Shown here piece after piece: positions 11,688-24,100 of a stretch of DNA of 64,000 nucleotides. Source of the stretch: Branchiostoma lanceolatum (lineage: Eukaryota > Chordata > Leptocardii > Amphioxiformes > Branchiostomatidae); assembly GCF_035083965.1 (NCBI RefSeq), contig NC_089732.1, forward strand, positions 850,883-914,882, read 5' to 3'. Numbering within the stretch: the first letter of the stretch is position 1; every line of letters begins with the position of its first letter. Below the pieces are notes generated by a model that was given only the letters and a program-made list of their open reading frames with translations, made no database searches and had not been told where the DNA came from. The position numbers and the translations under genes are program-made.

Positions 11688-12100
11688 GTGACCGCCTCTG
11701 CGATGTCAAAGTTCCCCCCGAGAAGGCTGCTTTCCAGGCTACCCTCTCGGGTTACTCCCGGTCTAGTGACCGCCTCTGTGATGTCAAAGTCCCCCCCCCC
11801 CCGAGAAGGCTGCTTTCCAGGCTATCATATCGGGTTACTCCCGGTCTAGTGACCGCCTCTGCGATATCAAAGCCCCCCCCCCCCCCGAGAAGGCTGCTTT
11901 CCAAGCTAACATCTCGGGTTACTCCCGGTCTAGTGACCGCCTCTACGATGTCAAAGCCCCCCCCCCCCCGAGAAGGCTGCTTTCCAGGCTAACATATCGG
12001 GTTACTCCCGGTCTAGTGACCGCCTCTGCGATGTCAAAATGCCCTCGGAGAAGCCTGCTCTCCAGACTACCCCCTCGGGTTACTCCCGGGCACCGGCCTC
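11688..12100. repeat. Minisatellite, 78-84-bp unit, five copies, with C-tracts
   Basis: Units start GTGACCGCCTCTGCGATGTC at about 11688, 11766, 11849, 11933 and 12017. Each carries a poly-C run of 6-12 bases, then GAGAAGGCTGCTTTCCAGGC and TCGGGTTACTCCCGGTCTA. Unit length varies mainly through the C-tract. Open frames across it are repeat artefacts. Confidence 0.8.
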
Positions 12101-12329
12101 CCAAGCCCCAGACACTGATCAATGCCTACTCATCCCTCCCGCGCAAATATAGCATCACGGCCAGGCTTGCTGCTGTAATTCGATCCTGCCCTTGGAGCGA
12201 TCTGCCAGGAACACAATGAGCGATCGTCCCACTGACGAAATAATACGTTAGGAAGGCCGCACTGACTTGATTATATGGATGGCATACATGCGTGCATACG
12301 GTAAAAAAAAGATGTTTGGGACCATTACA

Positions 12330-12776
12330 TGTACTATAATTCATACAAAGAAGCTGTAAAATTAGGAAACATTTGCTTTACATTGCAAAAAAAATAAGAA
12401 AAATAATTGGAAAACGGATTCTATGAAATGTTGCAGAATGCTAAAGTCAATTCCAAAGTCAAAGAGAAGATGCAAAAGAACAGAAATAAAGAAAATATTA
12501 TTCGGTAAACCGCACTTTATGGGTTTTGTCATTTATTATTATTTGTTATTTAAGTCCTGACAACTTAGATTTTATAATGTAGGCAACTTTTTTAACGAGT
12601 TTGCTCAGTGCAAAGCCACATGGACCACTTCTGAGCACTGAACTAATGCTAACTGAAGGAACATCTCCTCTACCTAGGTCAGAAACATCAATAATATATT
12701 GTTGTTTGTTTCCACGGTCGCATCAGTTTTGGGGTGCCCAGAGAATGTGATCCAGACAATCGCATCAACACGGCCT
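12330..12776. repeat. Diverged MITE related to 61243-61660
   Basis: Shares interior strings with the 61243 element in the same order: CATACAAAGAAGCTGTAAAA, AATGCTAAAGTCAATTCC, AAAGTCAAAGAGAAGATG, CGCACTTTATGGGTTTTGTC, and GCATCAGTTTTGGGGT near the right end followed by a decayed terminal repeat. It is non-coding. Confidence 0.6.
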
Positions 12777-13026
12777 AATGATGGATAATGCTGCTATTGG
12801 CTGTGGTGTCACGGCTATCGCTTATTGTCTGAACCCTCTTCCGCATTTATCTGTACATCCAAGGTTAATGACATTACAGGTCAATGACCTGTGTGTGGAA
12901 TTCTTCCCAAATGAAAACACTGTCAAGCCCACTCATTGTAAAATGGTGCCGCCTCAACATTAGAATTGGTGGAGAATTTGAATTTTTGCACATATATAAC
13001 ATCTACTAACATAATTCCGCCTACTC

Positions 13027-13195
13027 TCCAAGCAGAGGTTGGTGGGGAAGATTGTGACCTTTTTATCATATGCTCCGTTTTTTGTCCGCTCTCCCCACAA
13101 AAAAAACGGAGAAAAAACGGAGCATATGAGAAAAAGGTCACAAAAAACGGAGCATATGAGAAAAATGTCACAATCTTCCCCACCCTGCAAAGTTA
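13027..13195. repeat. Foldback element with one CTCCAAGCAGAGGT end
   Basis: The left end is CTACTCTCCAAGCAGAGGTT. Inverted arms GGTGGGGAAGATTGTGACCT and its inverse enclose two direct copies of ACGGAGCATATGAGAAAAA. The right terminal motif is missing, so the element is truncated or rearranged. The four overlapping open frames here come from the palindrome. Confidence 0.65.
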
Positions 13196-14080
13196 CGTCC
13201 AAACAGATCTCCAACCCAACATCCCCCAGTGTAATGCACTCCTGTATATCTGTGCAGACATATACAATGTACTTGGGGGGTGCTGCATTAGAGATCTCTC
13301 AAACCTGCTGTTTTTCAAAGTGGCGGATTTATGTAACCATTGGATTAATATTAATCGAGTTTTAATAACACTACAAGTATTATAGGAAGAATGACAAGCA
13401 AGCAAAAAGGGCTGATGTTTATCATATTCATGAATCAATCTTTAATACTCATAATAATGACACAAAAATCTCCAACTTGTCCAAAACAATGACACAACAG
13501 TTCTTTCCAATATAACCTCTGATAAACACGATATTCACATCAACAGCAAATAAATTCCCTGTCCTATATCACACATACTGTCTATACAAAACCTTGCCTC
13601 GGTGAAATAATAGCAATCAAATGTGTTAGCATTTTTGCAGCCCAATAGATTCTTCCAGGGTTATGTCTATAAAGGCATAAAAACTACACAATCCAGTGTC
13701 TTTATGGTCTCTCTCTTAGTTAGTGTTACACTAGATGAGGTAGGGTAAGACTTTATTAGACACAAGAGGGTTTAAAAGCAGCAGTACATTTGCTCCCCCT
13801 AGTGAAGCTAGTTGCCACTGCAGCAAGACAGCAGGACCCTAACACAAAACTAGTGTAGAGCATCTATATTAGTTGTTTACCCTCCCTTGTGTAGTACCTA
13901 TCTGAAAAGTTGCCCCAGTTTCAGTCCTTGCTTTTTCATTTCTGAGAAGTTTGCTTTAGGTTACATAATATGGATCCAAACAGCATCCACTCCAAATAAA
14001 CCACTGTGTCTCAGCCATAATCATCGTCAGCTCTTGTAATTTAGCCCCTCGCTCTAAAGAGACATGTCATGGTCAGATAC

Positions 14081-14381
14081 CTGAATGGAGTCTAAACTGA
14101 TCAGCTACAGTCTTTGTCAAGGAGTACTAGTGAACAATCCACTGCTTCTGTGACGTCACCTTATGCAGATGAGACATGTGACTCGGTGAGCAGTGGATCA
14201 TATGTTGCAGAAAATTTATGGCGCCCCCCGTTGCTCACCGAGTCACGTGTCTCATCTGCATAACGTGACGTCACAGAAGCAGTGGATTGCTCACTCCTTG
14301 ACAAAGACTGGAGCTGATCAGTCGAAAATTTGGGTAAGTCTAATTTATTGTGTTGGCATCTACAGTTTAAACTCCATTCAG
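14081..14381. repeat. Palindromic element, about 300 bp, with CRE-like sites in both arms
   Basis: The left arm starts CTGAATGGAGTCTAAAC and the right arm ends GTTTAAACTCCATTCAG. Inner arms GCTTCTGTGACGTCAC and GTGACGTCACAGAAGC, plus ATGCAGATGAGAC and inverse, pair well. Each arm holds a TGACGTCA motif, so a recruited insertion could supply CREB/ATF-type sites. Its function is unknown. Confidence 0.7.
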
Positions 14382-14972
14382 AATGACTTCTACCAACACA
14401 GATGAACTTTCGAGCGAAGTCTTGATACCTGTGTGAAACAGGTATATATCCTCCACAGGAATTTAAGTACATGTATCTCTTTCCTCTTATTCTGTCAAAC
14501 CATAGAACCTCTACAAAGAACAGGTAAAGCCAAAGTTATACATGGGAACACAATTTACATGAAAATATATCACTGAAACCTCCACAAAGACACTTTTTAA
14601 AACACTATACAATCCTGAGAAGTAAGAAACTAATACTAAATGTGGTGTTGCCCATGGTTCTAGTTCTCACAAAACCAAAATCTTAAAACTGACTTCTTGC
14701 TATATCTTTACCAGTAGAGTTTAGACTGTCGGTTTTTGGACTAAAAAAAACATCAGAATGCTGAACTGGAAAACGAACATGAAAACAGAGACTGAGGGGA
14801 CCTTGGTACACGCTGTTTCACAGAGTGAGAAGTCAAGTTTTACTCCCAGCCATCTGTTTTCAACTTAGTCTTTTGCTTAACATTTACGCAAAAGTTGCTT
14901 ATGATAGATGTACGTCCACTCAGAGTCGTATCTAGACTCAGACTGATCCAGGGAAACGTGGGTTTCCTGTCC

Positions 14973-14978
14973 TTTATT
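14973..14978 (-). terminator. Candidate poly(A) signal for the TTC39 gene
   Basis: AATAAA on the minus strand about 160 bases after the TTC39 stop codon. It is the first canonical hexamer downstream. Confidence 0.55.
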
Positions 14979-15135
14979 GAGGTCCTAATTCAGAACACAT
15001 GTTTTACTTGCTATCACACATGTTCTACTTCCTACACTAAAATGTATGGGAACCCAGGAAATGAGTTGGTTTGACCTAAAGTCCATGCCCCTGAGGAGTG
15101 AGAAGTTCACACAGTTCCACCTGAAGTTCAAGTTC

Positions 15136-18100
15136 TCATGTCCCCCGCACATCTGCTTCCCTCGGGGCTGTGGCGGGCGTGTCTGCCCTTGCCATGGCAA
15201 CAGTGACAGCTGACAGGGCTGCCTGTACCCTGAAGTGTAGTCGGGACTCCAGGCGGTACCCTCGGTACTGGGTCCTGGGAGCACAGGGGTTTAACTGTTA
15301 GGTACTGGGTCCTGGGAGTACAAGGGTTAAACTGTTAGTTACTGGGTCCTGGGAGTACAAGGGTTAAACTGTTAGGTACTGGGTCCTGGAAGTACAAGGG
15401 TTAAACTGTTAGGTACTGGGTCCTGGAAGTACAAGGGTTAAACTGTTAGGTACTGGGTCCTGGAAGTACAAGGGTTAAACTGTTAGGTACTGGGTCCTGG
15501 GAGTACAAGGGTTAAACTGTTACTATAGGTACTGGGTCCTGGGAGCACAAGGGTTAAACTGTTAGGTACTGGGTCCTGGGAGTACAGGGGTTAAAATTGT
15601 TAGGAATAGGGACAAGTTAAAACAGTTACAACTGGACAAGGTTTAATACTGTTAGGATATGGTGGAATTTCTTTTGCATAATCATTATATCCTTGGAACT
15701 TGTTATCATCAAAATACAACATCATTCCAGGATCATTCCAATTGTGATTGCTTGAAACAATGATTAGAGTCACATGTACATTGTTAAGGTGTGATAGAAA
15801 TATACAGTGTAGTATAAAAATCTGCAAACTGTGTTAACAACTTTTTGACAAAAGAGTAAGATATTAAGCAGAATGGAAGACTGATTTCAAAAGAATAACC
15901 CTTTCCTTGTGTACTTAGTACAGCCTGTAACAATATGGTACACTGTATTTCATTTAGTGCTTTGCCATAATTCTTTTCCGACTTGCAGGTTGAAAGTCTG
16001 GAAAAAGGTTAGGGGATGGCAACCACAGAATAACTTGAGCTGACCATACTCACAGGACCTTCTCCAGGTGGTGTTTCGCCTCCTGAAGTCGGCTCTGCTG
16101 CAGGTACAGAAACCCCAGCTCCGCGCAGGCGTAGGCAGGCAGGTACTGGTCATTCTGGATCTGGGGGGCACTGGGGACAGAACAGAACTGTGAGGGGAGA
16201 CCTGGCTGTTACAGAACTGTGAGGGGATACCCAGGCATAGGCAGGCAGGTACTGGTCGTTCTGGATCTGGGGGGCACTGGGGACAGAACAGAACTGTGAG
16301 GGGAGACCACTATTACAGAACTGCGAGGGGATACCCAGGTGTAGGCAGGCAGGTACAGGTCATTCTGGATCTGGGGGGCACTGGGGAGGACAGAACAGAA
16401 CTGTGAGGGGAGACCCAGGTAGAGAAACCCCAGCTCCGCACAGGCGTAGGCAGGCAGGTACTGGTCATTCTGGATCTGGGGGGCACTGGGGGGAACAGAA
16501 CAGAACTGTGAGGGGAGACCAGTAGTACTGGTAATGACTGTCTCACTACAATGTTTCATAACTGCGAGGGGAGACTATTGGTAACTGCTGCCTCTCAACA
16601 ATCTTACTGACAACTGTGAGGAGAGATGTGGAAAATCCAGAAGTCCTAAACCTCCCTTTTATCACCAGCGCTCATAAATCCATGTCCAATCTTTAAGATG
16701 GTGGTTCCTTAAAACTGTAACAGTTATTGTTGATCACTGTTTTTAGATATCACACTCTTTAGATAAAATCTAAGCTGACTCACCATTTGACAACCTCCTG
16801 GAAGCACCCCTCTGCTTCAGTGGGATGTTCCAGATGCTTAAGACAAACCCCCTTCAGCACCGTGGCCAGGCACCAGTCATCGTGGTACAGGGGGGTGCAG
16901 CCTGGGGACAAAACAGAAAATAATCGCTTTGGTTCATCTGTTCTGTTCAGTACTTTTCATTCACATGTACTGTTACAGTTTACAGTTACATTGTCTGTCA
17001 AAACATTAAACTGCATCGCTAAAACTGAAGAGACCACACAATTGTTTTTTTAATTTATTTCTTTATTCATCTTAAAACATATGGGTAGTCTCTTCAGCCA
17101 AATAAAGGCAAAACAGAAAATCATTGGAGTGTCATCAGACTCTGGTTGCTTTAGTCATCTGTTCTGTTCTGTATTCTTTATCTACATGAAATGTTCCTAT
17201 ATATGTCTGTCAATGCATTTAACTGTGTTAGATAAAACTGAAGAGACCACACATAAAATTTGCTTTCGGAAAATATGAACGAATATATGAGTAGAGCACT
17301 GGTTGCTATGAAATTTGAGAGCTGCAAACACTAGATATTTTTTTGGGTTCTCTATAAAATCTCAAAAGCAAACTATTTTTAAATGACATTGTACAAATTC
17401 ATGACAGCCTTCATAGCCTAACATAGCATACTCTTTTCAACAAACATCTAAACTTTCCTGTATATCAAGTACTAAGGAGCAGCAATGCCAACTTGGTGCA
17501 ATTGATAAATAAAAAGACTCTCAAGTCAAATAGAATTAACCAGTAACTAACCCTTCTCTCTGTCCAGGTCCTGCAGTGTAGCCTCCACCCGTGTGAGGAC
17601 AGGCTCCACCAGCTCCCGCCGCCGGCCCAGGATAGTGAACCCGTTCCACACATAGATCAGCTCCTGGGGCAAGAATTTCAGGAGAAAGTTGAGGTACATG
17701 CAACTTACTTCCTTACTTTGGCCTACTGCCCATCCTTGTGGACGGGGATGGTTAATAAGAATACCAAGTAGACATTCAATGGAAAAATACTGTAATTCTT
17801 GATTTGTTAACGGTAACTTAATTTTCGCTACTTTAACGGTCGCCTGTCAGCCGCTAAAATTTCATCATCGCAAGTATTTGATTACTAACATTTAAGACTG
17901 ATGTTTGTTCCCACCGTTAGGATTAAATGTCCTGAACTACTCCCTTCCCCCCCCCGACTGCTAAAATTACCATCCACAATATCAAATGGATTTACAGTAA
18001 ATGTTGCAGACCTAAGGTCCATGATAAGAGATTTCCAAACATAACACTTAGATGCTCGACTTCCTTCAGTTTCTAAGGAATCGACTAGTCTTGTCTCGTA

Positions 18101-21100
18101 CACACAATATGATTCCAAAAAAGACCAAAACAAGTGTAGAAAAAACAAAAGAAGAGTACATCCTGCAGCTTTGAATGTGCACAAAATGAACTGAAAGATG
18201 CAACTCACGTATCCCGGCAGGACGAGCGACTGGTGCTCCTCGTATCGGGCAGACTTGTCGACTGCAAACTTCTCGATCGGGAGAGACTTTCCCGCAATCC
18301 TCTGCTTCAGGACTGGCACCTGTCTGTAGATGCACAGGTACAACACCTGTTACGCCTCGGAAAGCTGGTAAGTTTCTGAGCAAAACTATTTTGTTAAAGA
18401 ATGAGTGCATCTACATATACTGGTAACTGCAGATGCATCATTAATGTTATACTTCACCTGTTAATCACTTGTTAGCCAGGGGAAGTTGGTTAGTAGTTGG
18501 GCAAAACTATTTTGTCAGAGAATAAGAGGAAACATTATGATACTTACACCATTTAAACTTAAATGATTCAAGTAGAATGTAGTCTCAATATAGGGTTTGA
18601 TTTGGTGATGCATAGTTTTCTACAGGTGTAATCAAAGCAGAAACTGGATACATCAGGTGAACATCAGGACCTGGTATGAATTGGGTGCAGCTCAGGTGTA
18701 AAACAGGTGCACATCAGGTGTAAAACAGGTACAAAAAAATGTGTGGTTCAGGTATGTCTGTCTCACCTGAAGAGACTGAGAAGGTTCCGTCTGCTGTCTT
18801 CCGTCTGATCCTCGCACATGACCAGGAAGGCTGCCCGCTGGTACATGTAGCATGCCTGTAAAACATGACACAAACATGTAAAGCCACCTTGCAACACATA
18901 CATCACGCCTGTAGGATAGCAAAACAGTTATTTGCGGGCAGGACCATGTAGGGACCTGCAGGATTGTAGGTATCAGACCTTTATCTCACAGACAAATCAG
19001 GTGAAGGTTTTTATGGGAAAATACTCAAGGCATTTTCAACCTGTCCCACAAGTTTGAACCTCAAGACCTTTGACCACACTTAATCTTGGTCAAGAAAAGA
19101 TAAATGATTAATCTTGAATCTCGTGACTGACCTTTGACCACTTGCTCTCATTCAAGGAAGGAACAAAGTTCGAAGTTCGGATCTTACAACTGACCTTTGA
19201 CCACTTGATCTCATTCAAGAGACATAACAAAGTGTTAAGTTGGATCTCACGACAGACCTTTGACCACTTGATCTCGTCGAAGGGAGGAGCAAAGTTCAAA
19301 GTTCGAAAGTCTTGACTGACCTTTGACCACTTGCTGTCCTTGAAGAGCCATTCGGCGTACGACGCTGCCATGAGCCAGTCGCCGAGGAAGGCGTGGCACC
19401 ACATCAGCTCCCAGTAGCACAGGTGGTGGAACTGCCGCCACTCCGACTGGGCCACGATAGACTCCTCGAACTTAACGATCGCTTCCGGGACGTTGCCACG
19501 GACTTCTGCCATTCTCCCCGCGAAGAATAAGAACAGCGCCCCCTACAGTTTGGGGAGAGAAGTGCAGAAATTGTGAAATAACAAACAGGAACTGTCGCTA
19601 CTCCGACTGCGCCACGATCGACTCCTCGAACATCACGATCGCTTCTGGGACGTTGCCACGAACCTCCGCCATCCTGCCCGCAAAGAATAGGAAGAGTGCC
19701 CCCTGCAGTTTGGTGCAAGAAGTGCAGAAACTGTGAAATTCAGTCTGACTGTGCAACAATAAACTTAATGATCTCTGATGGAACATCTCTGAGGATTTCT
19801 ACCATTCTTCTGGCAATTGTGAAACAGTTTGGTGAGAGAACTGCAGAAATGGTGAAACAACAAATAGAAACTGCAACCACTCCAACTGCCCCATGATCGA
19901 CTAATCAAAATTCATGCTGGAACATCTCTGCAAAGACCAGGAGTTTGGAGAGAGAAGTGCAGAAATTGTGAAACTTAGAAACAGCAGCCCCTACAAAGTT
20001 GTGATAAGGTTAAAATCAATCATAATGTATGGCTGCTGTAGACATCTCCCTCCAGGATGTTTCATTTTTGGTACAGGACCTCTAGTTTGTACCTCTGGCT
20101 CTTGAATTCAACTTGTAAGACATACATGTACATATACATACCTGCGGATATTTCTTGAGACAGGGCTGCAGTATCCTGTCAGCCAGCTCCAAGTCTCCAT
20201 CTCCCAGGCCTGGAGGGGTACAGAAATGTACAAAATTCAGTGGACATTGAAAAATGAAATGATGCAAAAGTAATAGTGTGCAAAAGGAAGATCAGTAATC
20301 AAATAGTCTTGAACCGTAAGTACGAGCTGCGCAAGACCGGACTGTAAGGTTTGAACCACTAGATCTGAATGGACCCCTACTCTTTTTGTTAAGTTTGTGG
20401 GATCTTTAACGTGCTCGAGGTGTGGCTCTCCTCAAATACGGGACCTCTGGCATAATGTATGGCATCCCAGAGGATGTGCTTAACCAAAGTAGGAAGCTAG
20501 GACCTGAGTTGAGTGATGAAATAGGACACAACACTGGGGCTTGCAAGATATTCAAATGACAGAAGACAGGGTGGTACAGAGGAGTTGCCGTGGACACCAG
20601 GAAGAACCACATCCTCATCACACAAATCGAACAAGACATTCTGCATCCATTTTTTTTTTGGACTCGTGCAAAGACTGCGTCTATGTGCATTACAAGGACG
20701 GACAGTTTCTTTTCAAGTTAGGAGGTTTCAGAAGCGATAAAGGTCAGCTGAATGATCCTCGTGGCATCTGTACAGACAGGGCAGGTAACATCATTGTGGC
20801 AGACATGGGAAATAGTTGTGTGGAGATGTTTGACAAGACAGGCAGATTCCTCAAACACATTGCTACAGGCATGTCACCATGGGGCGTTGCCATGGGACCA
20901 CAGGGGCAGCTGATAGTGGCAAATATTGACAGCCACACAGTCACCATATTTCAAAGCATTTGATCAAAACTGCATCATCATCAAGTTCCTGGTGACCTTG
21001 GAACTAGCCCTTTGAACTTGATAACTTGTCAATTGTTTATTGTGTAATTTATCAAAAACTAATCTAAATCACTTGTTTTGTAGCCTAAGCTGAATTCATT

Positions 21101-24100
21101 CAGAAATTTTCACTAAAAATAACAAAAACAGTACTGACCTAATATGTAGAGCACGACAGTGTGGTAGCCAATCAGGTACAGCGAGCAGAGCGGCGCTCGG
21201 AGAGAGTCCAGGTCAGCCCCCAGCTGCAGCTGTGACAGGCCAAAAGCCTGGAGGACAGAATAGAATAAAGTCAATAGATAGTTAATCTACATGTACATGT
21301 AGTGAAACACATTGGTATAGAATATGAGAACTTAAAAAGTAATGCTTTACAGGGCAATGTGGAGTGAAATATGTGCTAGCCTGGTGCTGGTTGATACAGG
21401 CCGATGAGGATGAGAACCATGGTCATAATTGCCGTGACAGAAAACGGCATCAATGTGGCACTGCTCCAACTATGATTGGCTCAAGGCTTTGCTGGGTGGA
21501 CAGTTTAGGGAGGGAAACTTGGACAGCCATAATTGCTGTGAAATCATGATGCCTCCTTAAAGCAGCATGAAAACTTTAAGTATCAGTGCTGCAGTGACCA
21601 GGAGTTTGACTAGGGTAGTGTTCATGTCCTTTTTCTAAGATGCAGCCATGACACAATGCTAAGCAGTCCGTATACGTCCGTATCCTGAAGTGTCTTAGCT
21701 GTTGTTACCAAATAATTATTCACATATTCCAGGTTGATTTACAATTATCATCATTGCTGTCTCTTCATTAAGAGGCAAAAAAAAATCATTTAATATATAT
21801 CTTACCTTATTCCCTGAGAATCCTACAAATTCCAGCAGCTTCAAGATCTTGCCTGGCAGCAGAGAAATCATCTGTAGGATTTGATTGAAATTATTGCTTA
21901 ACTTATCCAGATCAAGTAAAATAAACAAATTGACTATAAAGAGGAAAGAAAATCAGAACAGATCAACTGGTACAACTTTAGGTCCACTGAATTCAGTTGC
22001 ATGATCATTCAATTCTATTCAAGAATAGTAGCAAAGTAACATAATATCCAGGTCACATTGGTCATAGCAGACCCCAAGTGAAAGGGAACACTTACAGAGG
22101 ATTACTGTTATATCTCATCAGTCAAGTACATTATATTAACATCATTAAAAAAGGGGACTTGGAAGTTGTAATTTTAGACAATTGTCATAACTTTTTAAGA
22201 TATATAGAAAATTCCAAAAGAAAGCAATCATGAACATATACGTATCTATTTCTGTATGAGCAACCTTCTCAGGATGCAGTCATGGTTAATATAAAATTAT
22301 ACCAAACTCCAGCCATTATTTGAAGCTATGTAATGAAAAGGTCCCTACAGTAACTGTGTTTGATGTGAGAAATGATGGTTCTCACCACATTGAATGCCCC
22401 GACCCCCAGCCTGACTCCGCTCTCAAAGTGCACCTTCAGTGTCGGGTCCTCCCAGGTACGGTTGTCTAAGATGTACAGGCACTGTCTGGGGAGTTCATGA
22501 ACAAGTTTTTGAAATTAGCATGAAAGTTCATCTATGTTTGAGTTGTGTTTGATATACTCTTAATCTGAACTGCATTCTAACACCATAAAGAGAAAACTTA
22601 GATTTTTTTCCAGAAATGCTACTATAGTTTTTTCAGGCTCAAATGACCACACATTACAACACTTATAAGCTTGTGAATACAATGCAAATCACAATTATTT
22701 TTCATGTTCTGTGAGTCATGTACTAGTAGATCATAGGTACAGTGCATAAGAAAAACTAAGAATGATTGCTTTTAATACTTGATAATAATACGTTTTAAAG
22801 CCACAAAAGTTTCTTACTTACTTGTAGCAGCTGTGGCAGTTTTTAATCTTTAACGCTCCCTTGACGAAGTTGATCAAACTTTCGTCCTGAGGAAGACAGG
22901 TAGACAAAATAGTTCTGGTTAGTATCACCCTGGGCGTGATACCCACACCGGGTTTTGCCCAGTAATATAGATAAGATTCCAATCTCTGAGCCTTGCACTA
23001 ATTGAACAACACAACACAACACAAAACCACAGTTTCACAAAAACTAGTGCTAGAAGCAAACTCATTGATAATTCTGAGACATGCATTGTAAGCGGTTTTA
23101 ATGATTTCTGAAGAGTGAAGCACATCAAAACTCACCCAATGTGCCAGCTTCATGTACATGTTTATAGGAGGCTTGGAACAGAACAGGGGCCACTAAGGAT
23201 CAAGGTGCTGTACAATAAACTCATGATCAACTCTAACTCGCATTTACCAGATTTATGCATCTATTCATCTGGTGGAAAATTGGGGACTACGTAGCAATCC
23301 TTCTACTTTTTTCTAGTTGAATGCATCTGGACTGACTTACACAAGAGATTGAAGACGGAAGGAGCAAATGATGAAATATGCATTATGAGGGCAAAATAAG
23401 ACACATTCCTGCTACAAGACATCACAATTAAACATTGAACATGGAACACTTTCAAGGCATGTCTAAGATGTTGTATAAGGTGTGCACCTCACCTCTACGA
23501 AGGTGAGACAGGCTCTCTGCAGGAGGCACTCGGCATAACACAGCTCCGAGTGGATCTCAACTGGGACAGGAAATAAATGGACAATGATGGAAGAAAGTCA
23601 AATGATTATTACTCTTGGGGCAAAGAAGGCTCCCATTTGCGAAAATACTTTACAGCAGCAATTTCTTCCTAAGATTATTGGCGAAACAAAAAAAAACTGA
23701 CTTTATATATTGCAGCTACTATAATTATATAACTGGCTTGTTAGTACTTATCTTAAAGCTAACTGATGTACATTCTTACAGCAAATTTATAAACTATTTA
23801 TTTTTTTTGTACAGAGTAAGAGGCTTATACATGTCATGTAACAATATTTTGTACAAAGACACCTCAGTGAAACAAGAAGCTACTTTGCAGCAGTACTGAT
23901 CAGCTAGTTGGGGGCTTTTTTAGGACAGCTACTTGCATGATGTACCTTCCGTCAGCTGGTTCACCTGTGATTTCTTCTGGGACCTGGAGAGGGACTCCAG
24001 CCAGCTCTCTCTCCTACGGTATCTGGGCAAACAAACAATCAATAGACAAATATATAACAATTACTTGCATGTAAATTACACTTGTAACATTGCATGGGAG

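Noticed and set aside
15262..15600. Regular direct repeats resembling a CRISPR array
   Set aside because: The genome is eukaryotic, units are contiguous with no unique spacers, and the unit equals the TTC39 exon 19 acceptor.
19605..19702. Second GALFLFFAGRMAEV-coding copy as an alternative exon 13
   Set aside because: It runs into an in-frame TAG before the conserved FHHLCYWELMW part and has no donor. Better explained as a duplicated acceptor edge.
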